Shown in pieces: positions 33,598-42,545 of a stretch of DNA of 61,685 nt. Every line of letters starts with the position of its first letter. Positions within the stretch are counted from its first letter, which is position 1. Under the pieces are notes generated by a model. The model had not been told where the DNA came from. It saw only the letters and a list, made by a program, of their open reading frames with translations, and did not search any database. Both the position numbers and the translations under genes were made by a program. Source of the stretch: Candidatus Thorarchaeota archaeon MP8T_1 (GTDB lineage Archaea; Asgardarchaeota; Thorarchaeia; Thorarchaeales; Thorarchaeaceae); assembly GCA_002825465.1 (NCBI GenBank), contig PJER01000014.1, positions 1 to 61,685 of the forward strand. The letters run 5' to 3'.

Positions 33598-33680
33598 GAG
33601 AGGATGCAACCTGAAAGCGAAAGGAAGTCTAGCTGTGTGGGGGCAGCTAGATCAAGGAGATGATCAGGTGTGCATCCTCA
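33598..33680 (+). ncRNA. Candidate structured small RNA
   Basis: This gene-free stretch folds into one long rod. The outer stem pairs GAGGATGCA (33600-33608) with TGCATCCTC (33671-33679). It continues inward, past a single bulged G (33670), as ACCTG (33609-33613) with CAGGT (33665-33669). A large purine-rich internal loop follows (14 and 13 bases), then a perfect 8-bp stem TCTAGCTG (33628-33635) with CAGCTAGA (33644-33651) closing an 8-base loop TGTGGGGG. A TATA-like box at 33566-33572 is placed to start transcription at its 5' end. No RNA family is recognised; DNA-level or minus-strand function is possible. Confidence 0.5.
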
Positions 33681-33695
33681 TGATTATTCTCGATT

Positions 33696-34268
33696 CTATT
33701 CGAGACAAGACATCTGTTTAACAGATGACTCAGGAATGATGTGGATGTTCTCGTAGTATTCGTGACCATCCTCAACGACTGTTCGTCCTAGTGCAATCTT
33801 CAAGAGACCATTCTTTTTACCAAGGAGGTATCCTGCAAGATACTGCAGGGGGACTTCTTTCTGATCAGCCTCTTCCATAGTCATTGCACAACACTCAACT
33901 CCGGGACTCTCAAAGATGACCTCAATCGTCTTGTGCTCTGAGCAAGCTGGGTGTCTGTGTAATTCTTTAGTTCTCTCAGAAACACGATCAGTTCCACTTC
34001 GTGTTTCTACTCTTGCGCGATCGTAATGGAAGGGATCTCCCGTCAACCGATGAATTGAAGGTGAAAGATAGATTGTCTTCTCTTTGAATTCAGCAACATC
34101 TTCGCTGCCACCATCAATGAAGCGTTTTTCTTCGCTCTCTCCCACAAGATAGCGAATTCTGTAATATTTTGCATCAATCTGCTTCTTCTCGTCACCTTCA
34201 TTCATGGTGACCATAGTATCATCCCACATCTCGAGGGGAATAAAAGGATTCTTTGCAACTTCAAGCAT
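33696..34268 (-). CDS. Hypothetical protein with His/Cys/Glu-rich middle
   Basis: The 190-residue protein is unknown to me. It is beta-rich and acidic, with YRIRYLVGESEEKRFIDGGS near 36-55, KELHRHPACSEHKTIEVIFE near 101-120 followed by SPGVECCAMTMEEADQKEVP, and GHEYYENIHIIPESS near the end. The HRHPACSEH and ECC residues could bind a metal. It is divergent from the ICMT-like gene across a 20-bp palindrome, so the two may share regulation. Confidence 0.65.
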   Translation of the reverse strand: MLEVAKNPFIPLEMWDDTMVTMNEGDEKKQIDAKYYRIRYLVGESEEKRFIDGGSEDVAEFKEKTIYLSPSIHRLTGDPFHYDRARVETRSGTDRVSERTKELHRHPACSEHKTIEVIFESPGVECCAMTMEEADQKEVPLQYLAGYLLGKKNGLLKIALGRTVVEDGHEYYENIHIIPESSVKQMSCLE

Positions 34269-34290
34269 TTAGTTTTCCTCTTTGAAAATT

Positions 34291-34310
34291 TATTTAACTA
34301 TAGTTAAATA
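34291..34310. promoter_or_regulatory. 20-bp perfect palindrome in divergent promoter
   Basis: TATTTAACTATAGTTAAATA is a perfect palindrome between the divergent genes at 34268 and 34379. A further half-site-like AATAGTTAAC follows at about 34314-34323. It is placed like an operator for a dimeric regulator covering both promoters. Confidence 0.6.
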
Positions 34311-34378
34311 CACAATAGTTAACTTATAAGCATTCTGTCAGCTGAAAAAATAAGTCTAGAGTATACTTGGTGAATTAA

Positions 34379-34972
34379 TTGATAGAGTATCTAATTGTGA
34401 TAATAGCATCAACAATATTTGGCTTACAACATAGTGGTGTATCATCACTTGCAATAAAAGGGAAGATAATTGACAAATGGGGCAAAGAAGGCTATTCATC
34501 CTTCTTTACAATAACAAGTGTAATTACATTAGTCATCGCCGTCCTCTCGATGAATTTCTGGGGTTGGTTATATTTTATACATGACCCGAGCTCAATTCAG
34601 CCAATCCTATTTATTTTAGGAATTGCACTTGCAATTGGTGGAGGTATTATTGCTGCAAAAGCTTCACAAGTCATATCAGTAAGCACTGTTGCAGATATGA
34701 GAACTGATAGAATTCCTGAATTGATCACAGATGGCCTCTATGCTAGAATCCGACATCCATTGTATCTGGCGACAGTGATGGGATTTGCTGCAATTGCGTT
34801 AATCTATCCATTTCCTATTGTGGTTACATTTGTTCTATGTATGATTGTGTACACGCTGATTGGAGCTTTCTTTGAAGAGAGAAAACTCATTGACCATTAT
34901 GGAGAGGCATATCTAGAATACAGAAAACGGGTGGGATTTATTCTTCCGAAGATATCATCTTCTGGATCTTAG
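34379..34972 (+). CDS. Isoprenylcysteine methyltransferase-like membrane protein
   Basis: The 197-residue protein has four to five membrane spans and the ICMT/PEMT-type C-terminal motif: ITDGLYARIRHPLYLATVMG near 116-135 and FFEERKLIDHYGEAYLEYRK near 160-179, which bind S-adenosylmethionine in the family. Related prokaryotic proteins (NnrU, MSMEG-type) have varied or unknown targets. The start is TTG. Its 3' end overlaps the next, opposite gene by 35 bases. Confidence 0.82.
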   Translation: MIEYLIVIIASTIFGLQHSGVSSLAIKGKIIDKWGKEGYSSFFTITSVITLVIAVLSMNFWGWLYFIHDPSSIQPILFILGIALAIGGGIIAAKASQVISVSTVADMRTDRIPELITDGLYARIRHPLYLATVMGFAAIALIYPFPIVVTFVLCMIVYTLIGAFFEERKLIDHYGEAYLEYRKRVGFILPKISSSGS

Positions 34973-35384
34973 AGAGGTGTCTTGAGCGCTTAACAGCATC
35001 GCTTGAGATCTCGTGAATCGTACCCTTTTCTACGACATAGTGTTTTGTAGTAATCTCTGGTGCAAAGTGTCGTTTCACATCATCAACAACATAGTGAAGC
35101 TGTACACAGTGAGGACTTCCATCTATAGTCAGGACCGTAACCTCTGAGAGTCTCGAGTACTTCACAATAGATCCTATCTTGAAACCAGCTTGATTCATAT
35201 GAGTTTCTTCTAAACAGACTTGAAGGACAGTGTGACCTTCACCATGCTTCGCGAATTCCTTGACTATCTCTGGAAAGCGATTCATACAACTTCCAATGAG
35301 AAGAAGTTTCCCCTGATTTCTGAGTCGGGCGTCACCAACATTGATGCTCATGAGAGGTTGGATATCATCGCTCAATTCTACCAT
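34938..35384 (-). CDS. Hypothetical 148-residue protein
   Basis: The protein has LLLIGSCMNRFPEIVKEFAK near 28-47 and VLTIDGSPHCVQLHYVVDDV near 84-103, then HFAPEITTKHYVVEKGTIHE. The SPHCVQLHYV stretch resembles the segment in small redox proteins of 4Fe-4S partners, but no complete motif is seen. It overlaps the upstream AstE-like gene by seven bases, so the two are probably one operon. Confidence 0.65.
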   Translation of the reverse strand: MVELSDDIQPLMSINVGDARLRNQGKLLLIGSCMNRFPEIVKEFAKHGEGHTVLQVCLEETHMNQAGFKIGSIVKYSRLSEVTVLTIDGSPHCVQLHYVVDDVKRHFAPEITTKHYVVEKGTIHEISSDAVKRSRHLSKIQKMISSEE

Positions 35385-36319
35385 TTCCTTCTCGGTGGTG
35401 TTGGCTCTTCGGATTCTATAGTTTCTGGCACTCTATATTCACCTAACAGTGGAGCTACCCTAGCTACAATATCTCCTTCAAATACATAATTCATCCGACT
35501 GATAGAAGCTACAATCCCATCAAATGGAGATACTACCTCTATCTTGTCCTGCACTGTACCTATCACATTACCCTGTTGAACTGGCTCCCCAAGATTCATA
35601 CGGGGAACAAAGAATCCTTCTGAGTCTACATTGATGTGTTGCATTCTCCCAGTCATAGTTACAGAGGTCTCAATCTTTTCCCCGTCAATAATATCTTTCA
35701 GTCGCATAAAATTGAGAATAGCTTCTCGGACCTCAACAGCAGCTTGTGAATCAACCTGATCCATATCACCACGCATCTCTATCGAAACAATAGGAATTCC
35801 TTCATGGGCAGCTTCAGTGGTTAATGATCCTCGTTGTCCTGAGCTCTGTATCGCCAAGGGCAAGGATAATTGTGAGGCTACATTTCGTACATGGATATAC
35901 TCTCTATGCATAGCAACAACATGACTCACGCAATTTTGTCTACCTGTTTTCAAATGAAAGATGAAGTCGGCTTGGGAAGCTCTTCTCCATATCTCCCAAG
36001 CTGTACGTTCAGTAACACTGCCTTGTTCATCACCGGGAAAGACTGAATCAAGATCCTTTGAGTCAAGAGGAGAAACCTTCACACCAAGTCTAAAGGCAAG
36101 GGGATTCGCCACAGGCAGGATTGTTACGGAACCTTCTATTCTATCTAGGCGCTCGAGGTGCTTCATAATGAGATAACTTGCATACACATCTGTTGGAGAC
36201 CCACCATCAGTTGCTGCAATTATTAGGATGTTTGGTCGTTCTTCTCCAAATGAATAGAATCCCAAGGTTGTACCTGTCTTTGGATCAATATCAACAGCAT
36301 CAACTACAGCCTTCACCAT
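35378..36319 (-). CDS. Succinylglutamate desuccinylase/aspartoacylase-family protein, altered metal site
   Basis: The family (M14-type) hydrolyses N-acyl or amide bonds with one zinc. The protein (313 residues) has the right architecture: PNILIIAATDGGSPTDVYAS near 29-48 where the zinc HxxE should be, SVTILPVANPLAFRLG near 65-80, a retained His in DFIFHLKTG near 134-142, and a C-terminal beta barrel (VIGTVQDKIEVVSPFDGIVA). The His and Glu of HGxE are replaced by Asp and Ser, so catalysis is doubtful. ATG 36319 has GAAGGT upstream. Confidence 0.75.
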   Translation of the reverse strand: MVKAVVDAVDIDPKTGTTLGFYSFGEERPNILIIAATDGGSPTDVYASYLIMKHLERLDRIEGSVTILPVANPLAFRLGVKVSPLDSKDLDSVFPGDEQGSVTERTAWEIWRRASQADFIFHLKTGRQNCVSHVVAMHREYIHVRNVASQLSLPLAIQSSGQRGSLTTEAAHEGIPIVSIEMRGDMDQVDSQAAVEVREAILNFMRLKDIIDGEKIETSVTMTGRMQHINVDSEGFFVPRMNLGEPVQQGNVIGTVQDKIEVVSPFDGIVASISRMNYVFEGDIVARVAPLLGEYRVPETIESEEPTPPRRKW

Positions 36320-36410
36320 GACTAGACCTTCTGTTGTCTGATACCTACAATGGCACTCAAGAAGCATATGAAGCGGTGTATGACCATATCAGAATTAAGC
36401 ATCAAATCTA

Positions 36411-37037
36411 CTAAATCCAATCAGGATCACAGTTGAAGAAAAAGACATCAGTCTTTGACTCCCTCGCCATAAACAGATCGTGTCTACTTAGTGCAAACTT
36501 GCTTTCTTTTGGAATATGATGGTAACCAAAGATGTCAGTATGACCACACATTCGGGGATTACCAATCCATGCTACAGGAATGCCCATCTTAACTATATCA
36601 ATTCCTGTCATTGAGAGGTAGGGTTCCCAACAGATGATTACAAATGACGGAGAGTATTTCTCAATTGCATCAAGCGCATCAAGGGTCTCTACCCATTTTG
36701 GATATTCGATGTTATATCGCCCATCTTTGCTATCAGTCGCAATAATTCTACGTTTTACTAGAGGTTGAAGAAATTCTTTGAGTCGTCCATCACCACTCAT
36801 CACTTCTACTACTGGAGGATTCTTTCTTCTTCGCCCTAATGCCCTATTCAAGACGCCAGCTAATTCCTCAATAAACTCTCTATTGTATATTTGAAAGAAC
36901 CATCTCCCAGCAGCATTTGAACCATTACAATAAGATTTCAAATCACCCTTTCGTTCTAATTCTTCGAGGAATTCACGGACCATGGTATAGGGTAGCAGTT
37001 TCTTATGAACATCCATGTCTTCTCCGTAGTTATTCAT
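36411..37037 (-). CDS. Methyltransferase-like protein
   Basis: The protein (208 residues) has a Rossmann-like segment NPPVVEVMSGDGRLKEFLQP near 74-93, where EVMSGDGRL matches the SAM-binding strand-loop of class I methyltransferases, then RRIIATDSKDGRYNIEYPKW with the acidic Asp after strand 2. The C-terminus (VIICWEPYLSMTGIDIVKMG) is strand-rich. The substrate is unknown and no DPPY-type motif is present. ATG 37037 follows GAGGTTG. Confidence 0.65.
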   Translation of the reverse strand: MNNYGEDMDVHKKLLPYTMVREFLEELERKGDLKSYCNGSNAAGRWFFQIYNREFIEELAGVLNRALGRRRKNPPVVEVMSGDGRLKEFLQPLVKRRIIATDSKDGRYNIEYPKWVETLDALDAIEKYSPSFVIICWEPYLSMTGIDIVKMGIPVAWIGNPRMCGHTDIFGYHHIPKESKFALSRHDLFMARESKTDVFFFNCDPDWI

Positions 37038-37245
37038 CTGTATCAACCTCTAGAATTGGGGGTAGTCCTAGTCAATACAAGTTGACCATAGGGCTAATAA
37101 GGGCAACCTTATACATTGGATGGAGAGAGTGACCCAGGATGGATTGCGTTCTTAATCGATAACACATACTCCTTTTACGAGTCCTTTATAGAGGATACCA
37201 TCTTGGATTCATCTAGTGCTTCCGTATCAAGTGAGGTAACAAGAC

Positions 37246-40149
37246 ATGAGTGAATTTGCAAAGATTGAGAAGAAATGGCAGAAGCGCTGGGCAAAAGATA
37301 AGATATTCGAGGCAGACCCAGATCCTAAACGTAAGAAATTCTTCTTGACTGTTCCCTATCCATACGTGAATGGCGCATTACACATCGGACACGGTCGCAC
37401 TTACACAATTGGAGACCTGATTGCACGGTACAAACGTATGCAAGGATTCAATGTCCTGTTCCCAATGGCCTCACATATGACCGGAACTCCTGTACAGGGG
37501 ATGGTCGATAGAGTCCACTCTGGAGACCCTGAAGCAATTGAGATGTATAAGAGAGACCTCCGCCTATATTTCGATTCAGAGGAGAAAGTAGATGCTCAGC
37601 TAGCTAAATTTAAAGATGCAATGGCAACAGCTTCATTCTTTGCCAAAGTAATCTCACAAGATTTCACTGCACTAGGATATAGTATAGATTGGCGACGAGG
37701 ATTCACTACAGGAGATAAGACCTACAACAAGTTCATCGAATGGCAGTATGAAAAATTCATGGAAAAGGGATATGTAAAACAGGGCAATTACCCGTTACTG
37801 TATTGTCCTAAAGATGGAAACCCTGTTGGAGAAGACGATATCCTAAAGGGAGAAACAGCCAAGATCAAAGAGTTTACTGCAATTAAATGGCCCTTTGAAG
37901 ATGGCTACTTGGTTGCAGCCACGCTACGCCCTGAAACCATCTTTGGAGTCACCAATATGTGGATCAATCCTAAGGCGAAGTACGTATGGGCGATGGTCGA
38001 TGGAGAAAAATGGATTGTTTCAAAGGCGGCTGTTGAAAAACTGAGGCTGCAAGCAAAAGAGGTTGAAGTCATTGAAACTTTCAATGGGTCAAAGATCATT
38101 GGCAAGTATTTCAGAGCAATCCATGATGACCATAAGATACCAATTCTACCAGCAGAATTCGTTGATCCCAACAATGCAAGCGGTGTAGTGTACTCAGTTC
38201 CAGGACATGCTCCTTTTGATTACATCGCTCTGAGAGACCTATGGGAAGATTCCTCTAGCTTAGCGCAATATGGAATATCTCCGGAAGATATCCGAAGTAT
38301 CGATATCATCGGTATGATAGATATGAAGGGGTATAGTGAGTATCCAGCAAAAGATGCGGTCGAGAGTAGAAACATCAAAACTCAGAAAGAGGGTGAAAAA
38401 TTAGAAGAGGCGACTCAGGAAATCTACAAGGCTGAATTCTATGATGGTGTGATGAAAGACAATTGTGCTCAATTCTCAGGTCGTGCAATCAAGGATGTCA
38501 AAGAAGATGTTGTCGCTTGGCTGAACTCGATCAATCATGCAGATGTATTCTATGAACCAGACCAGAGACCCGTTATTTGTAGATGTGGTACCGATGTACA
38601 AGTTGGGGTCTTTGCAGGACAGTGGTTCTTAGACTACACGAGCCCAGGATGGAAAGAGAAAGCAAGAATCGCTCTGAAGAACATGGCAATAACACCAGAG
38701 ATCTTCAGGAATTTATTTGAAGCTACATTTGATTGGTTATCTCAGAGACCGTGTGCTCGCCGTAGAGGTATTGGTACCAGATTGCCTTTCGATCCAGATT
38801 GGATTATAGAGTCCTTGTCAGATTCTACAATCTACATGGCTTATTACACAATTGCTCACTATATCTCTCAATATAAACTGAAACCAAAGCAATTGACCTA
38901 TGAGTTCTTTGAATACATATTCTTAGGCAAAGAAACTCCGACAAAAGTTAGTACAAGTACAGCGATTGGTATCGATCTGTTGAAGAGAATGCGAGATGAG
39001 TTCATGTACTGGTATCCCAATGACCAACGTCATACAGCACCATCACATATCTCCAATCACTTGAGCTTTGCAATCTTCCATCATGTTGCAATATTCCCAA
39101 AGAAACACTGGATAAAAGAGATCAGTATCAATGAGCACATGAACATGGAAGGAAAGAAGATGAGTAAGAGTAAGGGGAATGTAATTCCCTTAGTTGAGAT
39201 TCCTGAGAAGTATGGTGCGGATCTCTTCAGAATCTATACGGTGTCAGCAGCAGAACCAGGTACGCTAATGGATTGGCGTGAGAAAGATGTCCCAGCTATG
39301 AGAAATCGAATGCGCCAGTTCATTCAGATAGTCACAAAATATGCAAAGCAGACGCCTAAAGCATACACAAAGAAAGAGAATCCAACTATGGCTACAAGAT
39401 GGATTCTGTCACGAGTCAATTCACTGATACAAGAAAGTACAGAGATGATGGAGAACTTCAGGCTACGAGAGTATGCAATTCAGGTTTCGTCAGAAATGAT
39501 TCGAGCTGTAAATCATTATCTGAACAGAGAAGGAGTTCCAAAAGAGGAGAGCGAATCAACTATGGCCTACATTTGTGATATATGGGTACGGTTGATGACT
39601 CCAATGACTCCACATATATGTGAAGAACTATGGTCAAAGATGGGACATGAAAACTATGTATCGTTGAGTGCTTGGCCAAGACCCGACAAGAAATTGGTTG
39701 ATAAGAACGTTGAGAATTCTCATGAGGTCGTTGAGTCAACTATCCGTGATATCCGAGAGATCAAGAAATTATTGAAAGGTAAGAAAGCAACAAAAGTCAA
39801 CATCTACGTGGCACCAGAATGGATGTTCAAGGCGATGAACAGTATTCGTAGGGCAAACATCCCAACAGTCGTTGGTGCAATCATGAAACATCTGATGGCT
39901 GAAGAAGAGTTTAGAAAGCATGGAAATGACGTAAAGAAGATAGTTGATCGAATCGCAAAGGAGAACGGTCTTTGGGATCACTCAGTAAGCGCAAAGGAAG
40001 AGATGGCAGCACTGACAGATGCAGCTTCACACATTGGTAATGAATTCAATCTAGAGGTTGTTATCCAGAGCTCAGAAAATCCTGAGCACGACCCACAAAG
40101 CAAAGCTCGTTTTGCATTACCCGGTAGAGTATCATTACTATTGGAATAG
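37246..40149 (+). CDS. leuS: Leucyl-tRNA synthetase, archaeal type
   Basis: Charges tRNA-Leu. The 967-residue class I synthetase has PYPYVNGALHIGHGRTYTIG (residues 36-55) with the HIGH motif, the editing domain with LVAATLRPETIFGVTNMWIN near 222-241, a catalytic-site return near 500-560 (LSDSTIYMAYYTIAHYISQY) and KKMSKSKGNVIPLVEIPEKY near 637-656 with KMSKS. The C-terminal anticodon domain extends to the end. The long CP1 and insert arrangement is that of archaeal/eukaryotic LeuRS. It appears to be transcribed alone. Confidence 0.97.
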   Translation: MSEFAKIEKKWQKRWAKDKIFEADPDPKRKKFFLTVPYPYVNGALHIGHGRTYTIGDLIARYKRMQGFNVLFPMASHMTGTPVQGMVDRVHSGDPEAIEMYKRDLRLYFDSEEKVDAQLAKFKDAMATASFFAKVISQDFTALGYSIDWRRGFTTGDKTYNKFIEWQYEKFMEKGYVKQGNYPLLYCPKDGNPVGEDDILKGETAKIKEFTAIKWPFEDGYLVAATLRPETIFGVTNMWINPKAKYVWAMVDGEKWIVSKAAVEKLRLQAKEVEVIETFNGSKIIGKYFRAIHDDHKIPILPAEFVDPNNASGVVYSVPGHAPFDYIALRDLWEDSSSLAQYGISPEDIRSIDIIGMIDMKGYSEYPAKDAVESRNIKTQKEGEKLEEATQEIYKAEFYDGVMKDNCAQFSGRAIKDVKEDVVAWLNSINHADVFYEPDQRPVICRCGTDVQVGVFAGQWFLDYTSPGWKEKARIALKNMAITPEIFRNLFEATFDWLSQRPCARRRGIGTRLPFDPDWIIESLSDSTIYMAYYTIAHYISQYKLKPKQLTYEFFEYIFLGKETPTKVSTSTAIGIDLLKRMRDEFMYWYPNDQRHTAPSHISNHLSFAIFHHVAIFPKKHWIKEISINEHMNMEGKKMSKSKGNVIPLVEIPEKYGADLFRIYTVSAAEPGTLMDWREKDVPAMRNRMRQFIQIVTKYAKQTPKAYTKKENPTMATRWILSRVNSLIQESTEMMENFRLREYAIQVSSEMIRAVNHYLNREGVPKEESESTMAYICDIWVRLMTPMTPHICEELWSKMGHENYVSLSAWPRPDKKLVDKNVENSHEVVESTIRDIREIKKLLKGKKATKVNIYVAPEWMFKAMNSIRRANIPTVVGAIMKHLMAEEEFRKHGNDVKKIVDRIAKENGLWDHSVSAKEEMAALTDAASHIGNEFNLEVVIQSSENPEHDPQSKARFALPGRVSLLLE

Positions 40150-40227
40150 GGGAGGATGTTCTTCTATGCACACCACTTTCCTCCAGCCAGACATAAAGAG
40201 TGACCATCATTATTTATCATACAAAGT

Positions 40228-40243
40228 TACTCAAATTTGAGTA
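40228..40243. promoter_or_regulatory. 16-bp perfect palindrome before histidine kinase
   Basis: TACTCAAATTTGAGTA is a perfect palindrome about 80-95 bases before the kinase start. It is followed by an AT-rich stretch with several TATA-like sequences (40245-40300). It resembles an operator for a dimeric regulator. Confidence 0.5.
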
Positions 40244-40321
40244 CATATTAAATTAATATACGCTATTCATTTATATTATACATAAAATCGTTATAATGAA
40301 GAATACCGCAAGAACAGAGCA

Positions 40322-41632
40322 GTGAATATGATGCAAGAACTCCATCTAGTCTTAGACTATGTCCTGATTATAGCATTTATGACGCTATATGGCACAGTGA
40401 CATGGAGTCTTCTTCGATATTCGACAAGACAGATGTATAGATACTGGGCAATCGGGTGGGCCATCTATTCTGCTGGAGCATTCTGGGGAGTTCTTTTGTC
40501 TTCAGAAGCGTTAGTCATTACGGATATTTTCTCAATTTCAGGGATTTTTATAGGAGGCACCTTCATCATTGGTGGGAGTAGGGGAAGAGAATTAACAAGG
40601 AATAGAGCGTCACACTATGTTTTTGGGAACATAATCTTTCTAGCCCTACTGATAATGGGCCTCACCTTTTCATGGCCATTCTATTTTGTATTTACACCAT
40701 TAGGAGTTTACATAGTATTTGCATGCTTCTTAATGGGAAGGAATGTTTACAACATACCAGAATCCATAGGACAACCTAGAATTTGGCTCCTTTCAGGATT
40801 GACCTTGTGGGGATTCTCATGGCTATCTTTTCCTCTCATTGCTATCTTTCCAGAATATTACCCAATGTTCATGGTCATTCAAGCTGTTGGCGTTATTGTA
40901 TCAGGAGCATCAATGATGACTTTGTTCATAAGAACAGTAAACGATGACCTTCAGAGGCAGTATAAGGTGACCCAAATTATGTCATCCTTAGTGCAACATG
41001 ATATTCGAAACTACATCCAAGTTGCAAAGCTTGCTCTAGAACTTACAGAGAATTCAGGACTAGTGAATAACCATTGGATTGAAGTTGCATCTCAATCGTT
41101 AGATGGGGCAAGGAAATTTGTTGATGAAATGCGAGAGATGGCATCAATCCTAACTCGATTCAGACCCGAACCTAAACCAATACAGCTACGTGCTCTCGTG
41201 GATTCAATAAAACAAAGGGTTGTCTCTGAGTATTCAATTCAACCAGATCAAATAAAAATTGAAGTACCAGAGGAAACAGTCGTTCTTGCCTGCCGCCTTT
41301 CTTCAGAACTACTTTGGAATATCTTTGATAATGCATTCAAACATGGGAGTGAAAGCATACTTGTAAAGGAAGTCATAGCAGGACAGCATAATGTTGTCTT
41401 GGAGATTGATGATAAGGCAGGAGGGCTCCCTGATGAAATCAAAAAGTTCCTGAACGGTTCTGAGTCAATATCCGAAGAAAATGCTCCGGGAGTCGGACTT
41501 GGTATCATTCTGATTCACAGTCTATCGCAAATGTGTAAATCAAAGATTCACGTAGATGATATCGTGGAAGGTTCCAAAGTTATAGGAACAAAATTCACAC
41601 TAAATTATAGGTCTACTAAATTTGATTCTTAA
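40322..41632 (+). CDS. Membrane sensor histidine kinase
   Basis: The 436-residue protein has about seven N-terminal membrane spans (1-205), a dimerisation/phosphoacceptor helix with SSLVQHDIRNYIQVAKLALE near 220-239 (His in HDIRN), and an ATPase domain: N-box SELLWNIFDNAFKHGSESI near 330-348, G1 EIDDKAGGLPDEI, and G2 GVGLGIILIHSLSQM near 393-407. The stimulus is unknown. No response regulator lies next to it. Start GTG 40322 or ATG 40328. Confidence 0.9.
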   Translation: MNMMQELHLVLDYVLIIAFMTLYGTVTWSLLRYSTRQMYRYWAIGWAIYSAGAFWGVLLSSEALVITDIFSISGIFIGGTFIIGGSRGRELTRNRASHYVFGNIIFLALLIMGLTFSWPFYFVFTPLGVYIVFACFLMGRNVYNIPESIGQPRIWLLSGLTLWGFSWLSFPLIAIFPEYYPMFMVIQAVGVIVSGASMMTLFIRTVNDDLQRQYKVTQIMSSLVQHDIRNYIQVAKLALELTENSGLVNNHWIEVASQSLDGARKFVDEMREMASILTRFRPEPKPIQLRALVDSIKQRVVSEYSIQPDQIKIEVPEETVVLACRLSSELLWNIFDNAFKHGSESILVKEVIAGQHNVVLEIDDKAGGLPDEIKKFLNGSESISEENAPGVGLGIILIHSLSQMCKSKIHVDDIVEGSKVIGTKFTLNYRSTKFDS

Positions 41633-41650
41633 TTATGGACCATCTAGATT

Positions 41651-42148
41651 TTAAACAAGGGGACCTGATTTTTTCCCTAGTTTCTTTGCGGCTTCTTCGA
41701 GTGTATACCCCTTTATTGAAGGAGGTAATCCAGTTTCCTCGAGTGGGATAACTAACTTCATGCCGCCTTCCTTTGAGTAAACACCAAGCCCTGCACTCTC
41801 ACCAATCTGAATCACACGTGTCTTTCTGAAAACTCGTTGTGCCTTCAGAAAACCATCGGTACAGGCTAATACAATGATGACTGAAGCCTTTTCGAAGATT
41901 TCCTTGGTAGCAGGGTGCGTCGCTCGTTGACGAATAAGGGGAGGTTGACATCCCACACCGATTATCTCTTCATGTATAACGTTGTATCCATCTTTTTCAA
42001 GGGCTTTTGCTAATGCATCTAGATTCTTGCGCCCACCCAGATTGGAATATTTCGTACAATCATTACACGACCACAGAACTATCTTATCATTCTCATCAAG
42101 TTGCTCCTTGAGTTGGTCATAATCCATGCTTCGAAGAACAACGATCAT
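41651..42148 (-). CDS. MetV-like zinc/iron-sulfur protein (copy 2)
   Basis: The 165-residue protein resembles the MetV/MTHFR-C-terminal type found beside Hdr-Mvh and methylene-H4F reductase genes. Cysteines lie in IVLWSCNDCTKYSNLGGRKN near 22-41, EIIGVGCQPPLIRQRATHPA near 58-77 and IIVLACTDGFLKAQ. It overlaps the upstream homologue by four bases. The two proteins share the CxxC-near-N-terminus and GC(Q/N) layout, so they look like a duplicated pair. The family assignment is moderate. Confidence 0.65.
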   Translation of the reverse strand: MIVVLRSMDYDQLKEQLDENDKIVLWSCNDCTKYSNLGGRKNLDALAKALEKDGYNVIHEEIIGVGCQPPLIRQRATHPATKEIFEKASVIIVLACTDGFLKAQRVFRKTRVIQIGESAGLGVYSKEGGMKLVIPLEETGLPPSIKGYTLEEAAKKLGKKSGPLV

Positions 42149-42543
42149 AGTTCAACCCCCTTTGGAGCAACAACCTTTAGCATATCATTTTGAGCAGGGA
42201 TTCCAAGTGTTTTGACTCCAGCAACAACAGGAATATCTGGAAACTTATTCTTAATAACAGTCCAACCAGCCCAACATCCCAAACAGAGAATCTTGTCTAC
42301 ATCATCACGAGGATTAGCGTGATCATAGTAGTCTGCATTGCATCCAGTTGTGAGTACGATTTCTTCTACTACCTCGATACCAACATCCTTCACAAGAAGA
42401 TCAGCAATCTCCTCCATTAACTTAGCTCCACCAGCTTCCTGAGATCGAGTACAAGTATTGCAGGTTACAATTGAAACCCTCTCACCTTTCTTGAACTGAG
42501 TTTTGACCTTTTCATATGGAACTGCTTCAACTGCACAGACCAT
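42145..42543 (-). CDS. MetV-like zinc/iron-sulfur protein (copy 1)
   Basis: The 132-residue protein has RVSIVTCNTCTRSQEAGGAK near 22-41, VEEIVLTTGCNADYYDHANP near 58-77 and KILCLGCWAGW near 84-94, giving five cysteines in positions matching the neighbour at 41651. It is probably a partner subunit linking the MvhD fusion and ferredoxin to an oxidoreductase. A methylene-tetrahydrofolate reductase (MetF) is not present nearby. Confidence 0.65.
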   Translation of the reverse strand: MVCAVEAVPYEKVKTQFKKGERVSIVTCNTCTRSQEAGGAKLMEEIADLLVKDVGIEVVEEIVLTTGCNADYYDHANPRDDVDKILCLGCWAGWTVIKNKFPDIPVVAGVKTLGIPAQNDMLKVVAPKGVEL

Positions 42544-42545
42544 TT

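Noticed and set aside
33600..33679. The candidate RNA as an archaeal or eukaryote-like SECIS
   Set aside because: Although UGA/GA-type bases flank the internal loop, there is no long helix above them, no apical AA pair, and no selenoprotein nearby.
33711..33727. CATCTGTT-T-AACAGATG palindrome as an operator or terminator
   Set aside because: It lies within the last codons of the 33696 gene and has no T-run, so chance is likely.
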